Positions 13,773 through 22,935 of a stretch of DNA of 45,361 bases are shown here, piece after piece. The translations under genes and the position numbers were made by a program. Numbering within the stretch: position 1 is the stretch's first letter; the number at the start of each line of letters is the position of its first letter. Below the pieces are notes generated by a model, which saw only the letters and a program-made list of their open reading frames with translations, made no database searches and had not been told where the DNA came from. Source of the stretch: an uncultured Phycisphaerales bacterium (GTDB lineage Bacteria > Planctomycetota > Phycisphaerae > WQYP01); contig CAIMWO010000092.1 in NCBI GenBank assembly GCA_903845195.1, forward strand, positions 1 through 45,361, read 5' to 3'.

Positions 13773-16424
13773 TTACATGCCTGTCAGTTCGTGATCGACG
13801 GCGGCCATTTCTGAAGTCTCGGACTTGCTTCGCGCGATCGCCCAGATCAGCACGATGAGGCAGACGGCGACGATCACCCAGCGTACCCAGCCCGGGGGGG
13901 CGTTCTTGGTGAGGTCGTCAACGAGGGGCAGATGCAATGCCGCGGCTTTAGCGAGGAAGCGTTGATCGAACGGCATCACCAGGGGGAGCACGAGCAGGGC
14001 GACCATGTTCATGACTTTGATGAGGGGGTTGAGGGCGGGGCCGGCGGTGTCTTTCAGGGGATCGCCGACGGTATCGCCGGTGACTGAGGCTTTGTGGCGT
14101 TCGGATCCCTTGCCGAGATTCTTTTCGGAATCGCGCGGTTCGTCTTCGATCATTTTCTTGGCGTTATCCCAGGCGCCGCCGGAGTTGGCCATGAAGACGG
14201 CCATCAGTTGTCCGGAGAGAATGGCGCCGGCGAGGAAGCCGGCGAGGGAGAGGGTGCCGAGGCCGAAGCCGACGAGTGTGGGGGCGAGGATCGCCAGCAA
14301 ACCTGGGCCGATGAGTTCGTGCTGTGCGGTGGCGGTGCAGATATTGACGACGCGGCCGTAGTCGGGCTTTTTGGTGCCGGCCCAGATTTCCTTGTCGCGG
14401 AACTGGAGGCGGCATTCCTTGACGATGAGAAATGCCGCTCGGCCGACGGCGCGGATGGTCATGGAACTGAAGAGGAAGGGCGCGGCTCCGCCGATGAGGA
14501 AGCCGACGAAGAGGCGCGGGTCGGCCAGCGAGAGGAAGCCGGAGACGGCATCGTAGGTGACGGTGGAGATCTGCGCGTGCTCTCTGCCGGTGGCCATGAC
14601 GGTGATGAAACTGGCAAACAGGGAGACCGCGGCGATGACGGCCGAGCCGATCGCAATGCCCTTGGTGACGGCCTTGGTGGTGTTCCCGACGGCGTCGAGG
14701 TCGGCAAGAATCTGGCGGGCGCGTTTGTAGGAGCCGGGTTCCTGCTGGTCCATGGCTGCGTGATCGTAGCCCATTTCGCCGATGCCGTTGGCGTTATCTG
14801 CGACGGGGCCGAAGACGTCCATGGAGATGGTATTGCCGGTGAGGGTCAGCATGCCGATGCCGGTCATGGCGACGCCGTAGGCCACGAAAATGGGCGAGCT
14901 GCCGGAGAAAATGAGGATGGAGGCCATGAGCGCCGAGGCGATGATGATGGCGGCATAGACGGATGATTCGAGACCGACGGCGAAGCCTTGAATGATGTTG
15001 GTGGCGTGGCCGGTGCCGCAGGCTTTGACGAGGCTCTTGACGGGTGAGTATTCGGTGCTGGTGAAATATTCGGTGCAGAAGTTGAGGATGAGTGCGAGGA
15101 GGATGCCGACGAGGCAGGACCAGGCGGGGCGCATATCGAGGGTGAATCCGCCGGAGGTTTGTCCGAGCGTGACCCATCCAGGCAAGTCGGCCAGGTAAGC
15201 GTGGACGGGATCGGCAGTGCTGAAGCGGAGATAGAAGAAGCCGATGACGAGGAAGCCGATGGTGCTGAGGATCGCGCCGAGGCGGAAGCCGTTGTTGAGG
15301 GAGGCCATGGCTTCCTTGACGCCGCCTTTCTTGTCGGCGCGGACGGAGAAGGTGGAGATGATATCGGAGCAGCAGCCGACGGCGCGGACGAGCAGGGGGA
15401 AGATGACGCCCTGGTGGCCGAAGGAGGCCCATCCGAGGATCATGGCGGCGACCATGGTGACTTCGTAGGACTCAAAGATGTCGGCGGCCATGCCGGCGCA
15501 GTCGCCGACGTTATCGCCGACGTTGTCGGCGATGGTGGCGGCATTACGGGGGTCATCTTCAGGGATATCTTTTTCGATTTTGCCGACGAGATCGGCGCCG
15601 ACGTCGGCGGCCTTGGTGTAGATGCCGCCGCCGACGCGCATGAAGAGGGCCAGCAGTGTGCCGCCGAAGCCGAAGCCGAGGAGTGCGGCGGGGGCCATTT
15701 CGCCGAAGTACATGAAGATGAGCGTGCCGCCGAGGAGGCCGAGGCCGTCGGTGAGCATGCCGGTGACGGTGCCGGTGCGGTAGCCGAGCTGCATGGCCTT
15801 GCCGAATCCTCTGGGGGCGGCGGCGGCGACGGCGAGGTTGCCCTGGGTGGCCATGCGCATGCCGATGGTGCCGACGAGCAGCGAGAAGATGGAGCCCATC
15901 AGGAAGGCCACGGCGCGGCCGATGGGAACGTGCCAGCCAGCGGGGGAATGGCGTTCGGCGGTGATGAGCAGGACGATGGTGATGACGCCGATGAGCGGGA
16001 TCAGGGCCTTGCGTTGGCGCGCAAGGTAGGCGATGGCGCCTTCGCGGATGGCAAGGGCGACATCCTGCATTTTGGGGGTGCCTTTGTCGGCGGCTTTGAC
16101 CTGCTTGACGAGGAGGGCGGCATAGCCGAGGCCCATGAGCGAAATGCCCAGGACGACAAAGAGCGCGATGCGTTCGGTATCGGAGAAACGTGGATCGCTG
16201 AGGAAGCCAAAGGGGGTGAATTCGTGATCCTCGGCAGAGGGGGTGCGGAGGATCTGGCCTTTCAATTCAAACTTCGGGCCGCTGGTATCCGGCGGCGATG
16301 TGGCCGGTGCCTGCGACCATCCCACCTGCGGACAGGCTAGAAAGAGTCCCAGCGACAGGAGCAACGTCAGGACAATTTTGGAATACCCGCACGTGAGACG
16401 GTCCAACCACGAGGGTTGCGGCAT
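13773..16424 (-). CDS. hppA: K+-independent proton-translocating membrane pyrophosphatase
   Basis: An 883-residue integral membrane pump that couples PPi hydrolysis to proton export. The catalytic signature spans 274-320: DVGADLVGKIEKDIPEDDPR, then NVGDNVGDCAGMAADIFESY. GNTTKAVTKG lies at 580-589; Lys584 and Thr587 are the determinants of the K+-independent subclass (K+-dependent pumps have Ala there), by established knowledge. There is an N-terminal extension of about 75 residues with a possible signal peptide ending GWSQA. GGAGG precedes the ATG. It is convergent with the PPi-phosphofructokinase gene. Confidence 0.93.
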   Translation of the reverse strand: MPQPSWLDRLTCGYSKIVLTLLLSLGLFLACPQVGWSQAPATSPPDTSGPKFELKGQILRTPSAEDHEFTPFGFLSDPRFSDTERIALFVVLGISLMGLGYAALLVKQVKAADKGTPKMQDVALAIREGAIAYLARQRKALIPLIGVITIVLLITAERHSPAGWHVPIGRAVAFLMGSIFSLLVGTIGMRMATQGNLAVAAAAPRGFGKAMQLGYRTGTVTGMLTDGLGLLGGTLIFMYFGEMAPAALLGFGFGGTLLALFMRVGGGIYTKAADVGADLVGKIEKDIPEDDPRNAATIADNVGDNVGDCAGMAADIFESYEVTMVAAMILGWASFGHQGVIFPLLVRAVGCCSDIISTFSVRADKKGGVKEAMASLNNGFRLGAILSTIGFLVIGFFYLRFSTADPVHAYLADLPGWVTLGQTSGGFTLDMRPAWSCLVGILLALILNFCTEYFTSTEYSPVKSLVKACGTGHATNIIQGFAVGLESSVYAAIIIASALMASILIFSGSSPIFVAYGVAMTGIGMLTLTGNTISMDVFGPVADNANGIGEMGYDHAAMDQQEPGSYKRARQILADLDAVGNTTKAVTKGIAIGSAVIAAVSLFASFITVMATGREHAQISTVTYDAVSGFLSLADPRLFVGFLIGGAAPFLFSSMTIRAVGRAAFLIVKECRLQFRDKEIWAGTKKPDYGRVVNICTATAQHELIGPGLLAILAPTLVGFGLGTLSLAGFLAGAILSGQLMAVFMANSGGAWDNAKKMIEDEPRDSEKNLGKGSERHKASVTGDTVGDPLKDTAGPALNPLIKVMNMVALLVLPLVMPFDQRFLAKAAALHLPLVDDLTKNAPPGWVRWVIVAVCLIVLIWAIARSKSETSEMAAVDHELTGM

Positions 16425-16626
16425 ACACGAACCTCCTCAAAGCGCAGCGCTGGTCACGGCTGCTGTATGACTGACGAATTCTCGAAACCCTAAAGCCATC
16501 CACTGCTCCCGGCATAAACACCGGCGAACCACACTGATATGCATGTCCCACTGAATGCGTAACTTCCCCGCGATCTTAGCGCTTGTCAATGCGCAATTTC
16601 CAGCGGAATCGGATAACCGACAGGTA

Positions 16627-16971
16627 TTACTTTTTCTTGGCTTTTCCCTTGCGCGGCGCCCCTGAGGCCCTCTTGGGTTTGGTCGATTGTGCTTGGGCCA
16701 AAGCCACCAGGGCCAGAAACCGGCTATCCATCGGCGCCATGTTCAAGGCAGTAATGGAGTGGAAATTCTTCTCTTTTCGCATCTGGTCTTCGAAAACCTT
16801 GAGCAGATTCTTGTCGACCTCGCCGATCGGATTGGCGATGGCGATGGCCCGGATCAGCGGGCGGAGGTGGGTGAGAATGTTGGTGAACTGGCGGAAATCG
16901 GTGGTGTAGATTTCGTGGCCGCCGTCATCCACGAGCGTGACGCGCTGATCGTTGGCGCCGAGATAGAACAT
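16627..16971 (-). CDS. Uncharacterised small protein with Lys-rich tail
   Basis: A 114-residue soluble protein beginning MFYLGANDQRVTLVDDGGHE; ATG 16971 has GGAGGA upstream, so I reject the start five codons earlier. The middle is helical (ILTHLRPLIRAIAIANPIGE) and the end is basic (PKRASGAPRKGKAKKK). I do not recognise a family. The basic tail could bind nucleic acid, but that is guesswork. It follows the McsA-like gene on the same strand by 56 bases. Confidence 0.6.
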   Translation of the reverse strand: MFYLGANDQRVTLVDDGGHEIYTTDFRQFTNILTHLRPLIRAIAIANPIGEVDKNLLKVFEDQMRKEKNFHSITALNMAPMDSRFLALVALAQAQSTKPKRASGAPRKGKAKKK

Positions 16972-17027
16972 GATTGGTCCTCCCACGTCGTTGTTCAGAG
17001 CATGCCTGGCAGTTTACAGCTTGAATG

Positions 17028-17618
17028 CTAATTCCGCTCGAGCTGGCGGAGTTTATCGCGCAGTTGAGCGGCTTGCTCGTAGTTCTCGGCGTCGATGGCC
17101 TTCTGCAGTTCCTTCCGCAACCGCAGCGAAGCGACCTGGCGATCGACGGCGTCGGTGCGATACTTCGCGGGCACCTTGCCGACGTGCTGGGTTGCTCCCT
17201 CCTGCGCGCGTTTGAGCAGCGGAGAAAGCTTGGCTTCGAAGCGTTCAAAATCGTGCGGACATCCCATCAGGCCCGCGTGCTTGAACTGGCTCCAGGAGAG
17301 GCCGCAAATCGGGCACTCTTCGACCTCGGGAGTGCTGGAACGTTTGATGACCAGCCCGCCTTCCTGGGGTTCCTGTGGAATGATTGCCGTGGATTCCTCG
17401 GACGAGTCCGCGGCAGGAGATGGATGCGGTTTCTTGGAAATGACCGGGGTGGCGGTAAGCATCTGCGGCAGGACTTCTGATCCGGGTGCGACGAGTCCGG
17501 CCTCCACGGCGTGCGCTAAGCAAAGATGGACCTCCACCGACCGCTTACCACCCGAGGGGTCGGCGATGACCTCCGTCAGGTGGACCACCGCCGGTTTCGC
17601 GCACTTCTGGCACTTCAT
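17028..17618 (-). CDS. McsA-like protein with UvrB/UvrC motif
   Basis: A 196-residue protein. Two zinc-binding regions are visible: MKCQKCAKPAVVHLTE with a later HLCLAHA, and EECPICGLSWSQFKHAGLMG with CPHDF. The C-terminus is a UVR motif, RLRKELQKAIDAENYEQAAQ then LRDKLRQLE. This order is that of McsA, the partner of the McsB arginine kinase in Firmicutes. No McsB or ClpC is in the window, so the name is by similarity only. Next gene upstream on the same strand is argD. Confidence 0.8.
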   Translation of the reverse strand: MKCQKCAKPAVVHLTEVIADPSGGKRSVEVHLCLAHAVEAGLVAPGSEVLPQMLTATPVISKKPHPSPAADSSEESTAIIPQEPQEGGLVIKRSSTPEVEECPICGLSWSQFKHAGLMGCPHDFERFEAKLSPLLKRAQEGATQHVGKVPAKYRTDAVDRQVASLRLRKELQKAIDAENYEQAAQLRDKLRQLERN

Positions 17619-17732
17619 AGGACTGCCTCACACCACTGCCATACCACGTGCATCATTTTAACCTACCTAGGACGCCGAGCGAAATCAGAAGCATGAAGAG
17701 TGCGTGCCCTTTTTATGTCTGCGTGCCGCTTC

Positions 17733-18914
17733 TCATGCCGCGTCGATCGCCTGTTCCAGGATGTCGAGCGCTTTGCTGAGCGTCGGTTCATCAATCGTCA
17801 GCGCCGGGGCGATACGCAGAACATTTTTTTGCGTGGCGTTCACGATCAAACCGCGAGCCAGTGCGGCCTGCACGACGGGTGCACCATCGGCCGCGGCAAG
17901 TTCCACACCGAGAAATAATCCCTTGCCGCGAATCTGTTTGATCTTCGTGGCGGCGTTCTTAAAACCTTTGATCCGCCCCACCACGATCGTTCCCAGCCGA
18001 GCGGCCCGATCATGGAGCTTATCATTTTCCAGAGTTTCGAGCACCGCGGCAGAAACGGCGGCGCAGACGGGATTGCCGCCGAGGGTGCAGCCGTGCGTAC
18101 CCGGTTTGAAGAACGCGGCCTTTTCGGGGCGTGCGAACATGCAACCGGTGGGCATGCCGCCGCCGAGGGCTTTGCCGAGGGTCATGACGTCGGGCGTGAC
18201 GCCGTAGTGCTGCTGTCCGAAGTATTTGCCAGTCCGGCCGCAGCCGGTCCAGACTTCATCGAAGATGAGCGTGAGATTGTGCTGATCGCACAGGGCGCGG
18301 ACGCCCTTGAGATATCCGTCATCGGGCATGTTGATGCCGCCTTCGCCCTGGATCGGTTCGACGATCACGCCGGCGGTTTCGTCATCGATGGCGGCTTCGA
18401 GGGCAGCCAGATCGCTGTAAGGCACGTGGATGAAGCCCGGGGTCAGCGGATAGAAACCTTTCTGGTATTCGGGCGTGGGCGTGGCGGAAAGCGCGCCGAG
18501 CGTGCGGCCATGAAAACCCTTGTGCATCGAGATGATCTTGAAGCGACCCTCGCCGGCGCTGATGCGCGCCAGCTTGATAGCGGCTTCGTTGGCCTCGGCG
18601 CCGGAGTGGCAAAAGAAGGCCCGGCCGTCGAACGCCAGACGTTTGAGGCGCTCGGCCAGGCGTATCTGTGGTTCGCTATAGAATTGATTGCCGACGCACC
18701 AGAGGGCTTGTGCCTGGCGCGTGACAGCGGCGACCAGGGCCGGATGGGCGTGGCCCAGAATGGTGCCGCCGAATCCGGCGAAGAGATCGAGGTATTCCTT
18801 GCCGTCAGCATCCCAGAGGTGCGATCCTTCTCCGCGGATCAGCACCGCCGGCTGCTTGCCGTAGTTGCCGACGAGTGCGGATTGGTGGCGGGCGATGAGT
18901 TCCTGATTGGTCAT
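17733..18914 (-). CDS. argD: Acetylornithine aminotransferase (class III)
   Basis: A 393-residue PLP enzyme that converts N-acetylglutamate semialdehyde to N-acetylornithine in arginine synthesis. The family motifs are VLIRGEGSHLWDADGKEYLD, FCHSGAEANEAAIKLAR, HGRTLGALSATP, VIVEPIQGEGGI, LIFDEVWTGCGRTG and the PLP-lysine region MTLGKALGGGMP. Length is normal. AAGGAG lies about 12 bases before the ATG, slightly far. It sits alone without other arg genes, so a closely related class III enzyme such as succinylornithine or GABA aminotransferase cannot be fully excluded. Confidence 0.85.
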   Translation of the reverse strand: MTNQELIARHQSALVGNYGKQPAVLIRGEGSHLWDADGKEYLDLFAGFGGTILGHAHPALVAAVTRQAQALWCVGNQFYSEPQIRLAERLKRLAFDGRAFFCHSGAEANEAAIKLARISAGEGRFKIISMHKGFHGRTLGALSATPTPEYQKGFYPLTPGFIHVPYSDLAALEAAIDDETAGVIVEPIQGEGGINMPDDGYLKGVRALCDQHNLTLIFDEVWTGCGRTGKYFGQQHYGVTPDVMTLGKALGGGMPTGCMFARPEKAAFFKPGTHGCTLGGNPVCAAVSAAVLETLENDKLHDRAARLGTIVVGRIKGFKNAATKIKQIRGKGLFLGVELAAADGAPVVQAALARGLIVNATQKNVLRIAPALTIDEPTLSKALDILEQAIDAA

Positions 18915-19125
18915 GGGTTTACGTCACTCCTTCTTTGTGTGGCGTAAACGATACGAAATGGGGGGGCGGCTCACAAGGGATTCGCACATTTCAAATATTC
19001 GCGGGGAGAGCATTCTGCAGGAAGTGCTTGGATCTGTATCGGGCATTGGGCCGGCGGCGGAGCCGCACGGCTCTGAAGGGATGCGTGATTTCTGGTTACG
19101 GAAGTCGGTAGAAGAGGGATGGGAT

Positions 19126-20154
19126 CTACCCACCATCCTTTTCGGGGTTGACGACTTTGACGAGCATGCCTTCGCGCACCAGGCCGGCGAGTTTGAGAGC
19201 GTCCCAGTTGGGCAGGCGGAAGCAGCCGTGGGAGCCGGTTTTGCCGATGAGTTCGGGTTTGGGTGTGCCGTGCATGCCGTAGCCGGGCTTGCTCAGGCTG
19301 ATCCAGGCCAGGCCGACCGGATTGCGCGGGCCAGGGGGGATGATCAGGACGCGATCGACGGTTTTGACTTCGGGCCAGTTCTTGGGATCGAACGTGTAGT
19401 TCGGCTCCGGGGCAGCGATGTGCACAACCGTCATGTCCTCGGCGGGGAGCTTTTCCTTGTTCTTGGCGATCGAGCAATGAAACAGTGCGATCTGCTTATT
19501 TTCCTTGTCGTACACACGGATCGCCTTTTGCGCCAGGTTCACTTCGATGAAACCCGTATTGGTAGGCTTACGCGGCACGACGACTTTATTGTCCGAGGGC
19601 AGGGGGCGGAGATTCGGGACATTGAGTTCCTGGCCGACATCGAGGGCGGCCATGTCGACGCCGGGATTAAGCATGGCGAGCAGCGCCCGCGTGCAGTGGA
19701 ATTTCTCCGCAACCATCTCCTGCAGGGTTTCGTAGGGGAGACGTTTGAGTTTTTCTTTTTCGTTCCAGTCTTCCGGGAGCATGCCGACCTGGGCGGCGTC
19801 ATCGGCGGTCACGAGGTATTTGGCCAGTGCGTGAGCGACATCGACCTGAAGGGCTTCGTAGACTTTTTGATCGAAGGGAGAAAGCCCCGGGAAATTGGCC
19901 GCGGCATACTCCGATACGGCCATATTGCCTTTGCGGACGAAATGGCCGTCGAGCAGTCCGGGCGAAAAGTCGACCGCATCCAGCGCGATCTGCCAGGCCA
20001 AATTGATGCGAATCTGTTTGGGTAATTCCACCGCCGGCGCCGGCTTGGTCGCGGCGGCAGGCTCATTTTCCTGCGCTGGCGCGGAGGCGACTCCGAAACC
20101 CAACCCCAGCACCATCACCAGTGTCATCAGCCACGACTGCCGCATCATTTTCAT
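19126..20154 (-). CDS. L,D-transpeptidase with LysM-like region
   Basis: A 342-residue exported enzyme. ATG 20154 has GAGG upstream and starts signal peptide MKMMRQSWLMTLVMVLGLGF with cleavage near APAQ; the open frame to 20277 is longer. A LysM-like module contains FHCTRALLAMLNPGVDMAAL and VGQELNVPNL. The YkuD catalytic domain ends with HGTPKPELIGKTGSHGCFRL, giving the catalytic His and Cys. Such enzymes form 3-3 cross-links in peptidoglycan or attach lipoproteins. It is downstream of csrA, separated by 135 bases. Confidence 0.88.
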   Translation of the reverse strand: MKMMRQSWLMTLVMVLGLGFGVASAPAQENEPAAATKPAPAVELPKQIRINLAWQIALDAVDFSPGLLDGHFVRKGNMAVSEYAAANFPGLSPFDQKVYEALQVDVAHALAKYLVTADDAAQVGMLPEDWNEKEKLKRLPYETLQEMVAEKFHCTRALLAMLNPGVDMAALDVGQELNVPNLRPLPSDNKVVVPRKPTNTGFIEVNLAQKAIRVYDKENKQIALFHCSIAKNKEKLPAEDMTVVHIAAPEPNYTFDPKNWPEVKTVDRVLIIPPGPRNPVGLAWISLSKPGYGMHGTPKPELIGKTGSHGCFRLPNWDALKLAGLVREGMLVKVVNPEKDGG

Positions 20155-20289
20155 CCGGTGCCTCATTCTGTGCAGAACCACACGATCTATCCTATCGATT
20201 AACGACCAACTCGCTGTTTCTACTGCACATTTCCCCAGCCCTTGCGTGACGGTGCGCTGCTCGCGACCGCTGGGCACCGAACGCGTATT

Positions 20290-20547
20290 TTATGCGCTTG
20301 GCTCGCTTTCGCCCCGAACCGTCCCGCCCTGCTCCCCGAATTTCTCTTTTCGCTCCTTCTCGGCGACTTCCAGGGGCGAAGGCTGACCGGGGTGCATTTT
20401 TCGCCACACTTCATCGCGGTCGACGGTGACCTCCCGCGGGGCCTGGATGGCCAGGCGAACGCTGGAGCGCGACCACTTGACGATTTTCACCTCGATCTTG
20501 CCGTCGATGATGATGCTTTGTCCTTCAGTGCGGCTCAATGCCAACAT
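20290..20547 (-). CDS. csrA: Carbon storage regulator
   Basis: An 85-residue RNA-binding translational regulator: MLALSRTEGQSIIIDGKIEV, then WSRSSVRLAIQAPREVTVDR and DEVWRKM. It binds GGA motifs near ribosome binding sites as a dimer. The acidic C-terminal extension (LEVAEKERKEKFGEQ) is longer than in E. coli. AAGGA precedes the ATG. No flagellar or fliW gene is beside it, in contrast to many bacteria; the downstream gene is the L,D-transpeptidase. Confidence 0.9.
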   Translation of the reverse strand: MLALSRTEGQSIIIDGKIEVKIVKWSRSSVRLAIQAPREVTVDRDEVWRKMHPGQPSPLEVAEKERKEKFGEQGGTVRGESEPSA

Positions 20548-20716
20548 GGTCGCATTCCTTGCTCACGAGTTGTCGCCTCACCGGCGCGGCATCACAGCCT
20601 CCGGCGTTCCACCACAAACCGAGGCATTCTACCACCGTCCCGGCAACAATCACTCGGAAAAATCCGCAGTTCCCCACCCTACCCCGCGACGGACCCTCTT
20701 GTGCCAGCAAAGCGAA

Positions 20717-20750
20717 ACCGGTCCGCGCAGGAAGTGCCGCGCGGACCGGT
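20717..20750 (-). terminator. Terminator after the prepilin gene
   Basis: A perfect 12-bp stem, ACCGGTCCGCGC (20717-20728) with GCGCGGACCGGT (20739-20750), is followed on the minus strand by TTCGCTTTG. It lies 33 bases beyond the prepilin stop codon. Confidence 0.75.
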
Positions 20751-20783
20751 CGCAGAGCGTGGTTGCCGAGAGCGAAATCTGAA

Positions 20784-21221
20784 TCAATAGGTCAGGAGGG
20801 TTGTACCCGTGGTATCGACGGCCGAGATCGTGCAGGTGTTGCCGGAAACCGTGTAGACCCAGCCGACACCGGCAGCGGCGGCAGCGCCGACGGCGGATTG
20901 GCCGTTGGCGGGATTGACCGGGGGTTGCTGGAGGTAGGGACCAAAGACGCCGGTCGCCACGGGGGTTTGAGTATCGGTTGTATTGCTCTTGCCGGTCATG
21001 ATGGCCCACATACCGGTAATGGTCGGCGGGGTATCGGCGTGCTGGATTTTGAAGAGTTCAAGCTGGCTGCGCGCCGTTTGGAGCGTGGAACTGACGGAAT
21101 TGTTGCGTGCGTCATTGCTGGCGTTGGTGAACTGTGGGATCACAATCGCCGCCAGAATGCCCAGGATGATCACAACAATAAGAATTTCGACAAGGGTAAA
21201 GCCACGAGTGTTCCGTTTCAT
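20784..21221 (-). CDS. Type IV pilin / GspG-like prepilin
   Basis: A 145-residue prepilin. The N-terminal methylation motif is KRNTRGFTLVEILIVVIILG, with prepilin peptidase cleavage after Gly7 and Glu5 of the mature form. The rest is GspG-like: SQLELFKIQHADTPPTITG, FGPYLQQPPVNPANGQSAVG and GWVYTVSGN. AAGGAAA precedes the ATG. No other secretion or pilus genes lie nearby, so it is an orphan pseudopilin. The upstream gap (21222-21419) contains a small GCAATC/GATTGC hairpin near 21293-21310 and nothing else. Confidence 0.88.
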   Translation of the reverse strand: MKRNTRGFTLVEILIVVIILGILAAIVIPQFTNASNDARNNSVSSTLQTARSQLELFKIQHADTPPTITGMWAIMTGKSNTTDTQTPVATGVFGPYLQQPPVNPANGQSAVGAAAAAGVGWVYTVSGNTCTISAVDTTGTTLLTY

Positions 21222-21419
21222 GCCAATTTCCTTTCATAAACCGCCAAACGCCGGCGTAGGCAACACCGACGACCACCACCCAAATATTTTCGGCAATCAC
21301 GCGAGATTGCTTAATAGCCCTTGCCGACCTCTAACAATCCTTTAGGAATTGGCGGCAAGTTTGGTTGGCGCGGGTAAGTTTGCGATGGGAAGGCGTTATT
21401 TATGAGCCGCACAGAGACT

Positions 21420-21887
21420 TCAGTGCGCATCGGAAGTGGTGGCCGGGGGCGTCGTATCGGGAAGGTTGCGCTTTTCCACCTTGATGCGAACGCGCGGAGG
21501 GTTGGCCGCCGTTACGGTCACGCCTTGGGAACGGAAATAACTCAGTCCGTTCAGCATGGTTACCGTATCGATCGAGGGGTCGGTCAGCGGGGCGGCAAAC
21601 GTGAGCTGCTTGAATTCATGGTTCTGCGGCGAGGCGTTCAGGGACATCTGGTAGATCTGATCGATCTGGCTCTTGGCGCCCTGAATGGTCGCCACGATGT
21701 TGATCGTGTCGCGATAGCGGTCGTCTATCGGATCGTATCCCAGCACGACTTGATCGCTGGAGGGTGCAAGGAGCTTGACGCTGAGGCGGACGTTGTCCTG
21801 CGTGGACGTGAACTGGGCCTCCGCATACATCCAGATGAGGATGGTCAGGATTATCGTCAGGGGAAGAGATTTGAGTCGATCGAGCAT
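21420..21887 (-). CDS. YbbR-domain (CdaR-like) membrane protein
   Basis: A 155-residue protein starting MLDRLKSLPLTIILTILIWM at ATG 21887, with one N-terminal membrane helix and one extracytoplasmic YbbR-like domain (VRLSVKLLAPSSDQVV, YRDTINIVATIQGAKSQIDQ). The open frame extends 21 codons further to 21950, but the signal anchor begins here. In Firmicutes YbbR-domain CdaR regulates the diadenylate cyclase CdaA; here its gene follows cdaA on the same strand, supporting that role. It has one YbbR domain, not the usual several. Confidence 0.7.
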   Translation of the reverse strand: MLDRLKSLPLTIILTILIWMYAEAQFTSTQDNVRLSVKLLAPSSDQVVLGYDPIDDRYRDTINIVATIQGAKSQIDQIYQMSLNASPQNHEFKQLTFAAPLTDPSIDTVTMLNGLSYFRSQGVTVTAANPPRVRIKVEKRNLPDTTPPATTSDAH

Positions 21888-21974
21888 AGTGAGTAACCAG
21901 TGGTCCGTGGATTCGACGTTTGGGTTTGTTGGGCCAGTCATTCTTATCAATAGCCGAGGCCGGCGATTGCCAGG

Positions 21975-22823
21975 CTAACGGTCAGACGCGAGAAATTCCT
22001 CCCGGGAAACGCTGAGGCGGCGCGAGGAGGCAGCCGTACTCGTCTTGCCGAGAAGCTCGGTCAGCAGCGATTCGAGCCCCTCGGGAGTCAGGTTGCGTAT
22101 CAGGCGGCCTTTTTCGGCGACGGAAATAATTCCAGTTTCTTCAGAAACGACGACGATGACCGCATCGGTTTCCTGGGAAAGACCCAGCGCTGCCCGATGG
22201 CGGGAGCCCATCTCCTGCGAGAGTTCGCCCCCTTCATCGAGGGGAAACTGTACGCCTGCTGCAGCGACTTTTCCACTGCGGATGACCACGCCCATATCAT
22301 GAAGAATGGACCCGGGCCAGAAGATGGTATTGAGCAGCTCGGGAGTCAGGTTGGCGTTCAGCTGCGTACCGTTTTCGATCAAGCCGCCGAGTCCCACATC
22401 GCGTTCCACGGCAATCAGCGCGCCGATGCGATTCTTGGAGCAGTAACCGACGGTCTGGCAGAGGGCCATGACGGTGGGCCGGATGGGGTTTCCGACGACG
22501 CGGAAGAGGCGTGCTTCACCGAGACGCAGCAGGGCGCGGCGCAGTTCGGGTTGAAATACGACGATCAACGCGAAGGTGCCGAAGAAGAGAAGGCGGGAGT
22601 AGAGGAACTCAATGCGGTTGAGGCGGTCGCCGCCGAGCTTGATGATGACGTAGGCGATCACGAGGAAGAGGAAGGCGCCTTTGACGAGACGTGCGCCGCG
22701 GGTGCCGCGGAGGAACTCGATGACGGAGTGAACCACGATGCCAATGAGCAACATCTCCAGGAGGATGATCCACCAGGAGTAGGAGGCAATGCGGTTGAGA
22801 TAACTGGCAAAAGCGTCCGACAT
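21975..22823 (-). CDS. cdaA: Diadenylate cyclase CdaA
   Basis: A 282-residue membrane enzyme making c-di-AMP from two ATP. Three N-terminal membrane helices (IILLEMLLIGIVVHSVIEFL, AFLFLVIAYVIIKL and LFFGTFALIVVF) precede the DAC domain: GALIAVERDVGLGGLIENGT, then SRHRAALGLSQETDAVIVVV with RHR at 208-210. The usual DGA metal motif reads HDMG (Asp176). TATACT stands seven bases before ATG 22823, with no ribosome binding site; a TTG one codon upstream is also possible. Confidence 0.88.
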   Translation of the reverse strand: MSDAFASYLNRIASYSWWIILLEMLLIGIVVHSVIEFLRGTRGARLVKGAFLFLVIAYVIIKLGGDRLNRIEFLYSRLLFFGTFALIVVFQPELRRALLRLGEARLFRVVGNPIRPTVMALCQTVGYCSKNRIGALIAVERDVGLGGLIENGTQLNANLTPELLNTIFWPGSILHDMGVVIRSGKVAAAGVQFPLDEGGELSQEMGSRHRAALGLSQETDAVIVVVSEETGIISVAEKGRLIRNLTPEGLESLLTELLGKTSTAASSRRLSVSREEFLASDR

Positions 22824-22830
22824 CAAAGGT

Positions 22831-22836
22831 AGTATA
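22831..22836 (-). promoter_or_regulatory. -10 box immediately before cdaA (possible leaderless mRNA)
   Basis: TATACT on the minus strand lies seven bases upstream of ATG 22823. A weak TTTTAG is 16 bases further upstream. Transcription would start at or next to the ATG. No Shine-Dalgarno is seen. Confidence 0.45.
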
Positions 22837-22935
22837 CGATTCCCACCAAATCCTAAAAGCGGAAATTATGTGCAACGGGTAGAATCACGACCGTGCGGAT
22901 CTGTCCCAGCCTGTCAAAAGACGAGGATCACGCTC

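Noticed and set aside
15159..16340. Long plus-strand frame (393 codons) opposite the pyrophosphatase gene
   Set aside because: It is antisense to strongly conserved hppA motifs; the protein is a low-complexity Gly/Ala/Asp/Glu shadow produced by high GC.
16584..16589. TTGACA -35 box for hppA on the minus strand
   Set aside because: No acceptable -10 at 16-18 bases; a single hexamer is not enough.
21888..21914. Another heptamer array between cdaA and the YbbR gene
   Set aside because: Units such as CGGACCA and CTGGTTA share only their last positions; periodicity is too weak to call.
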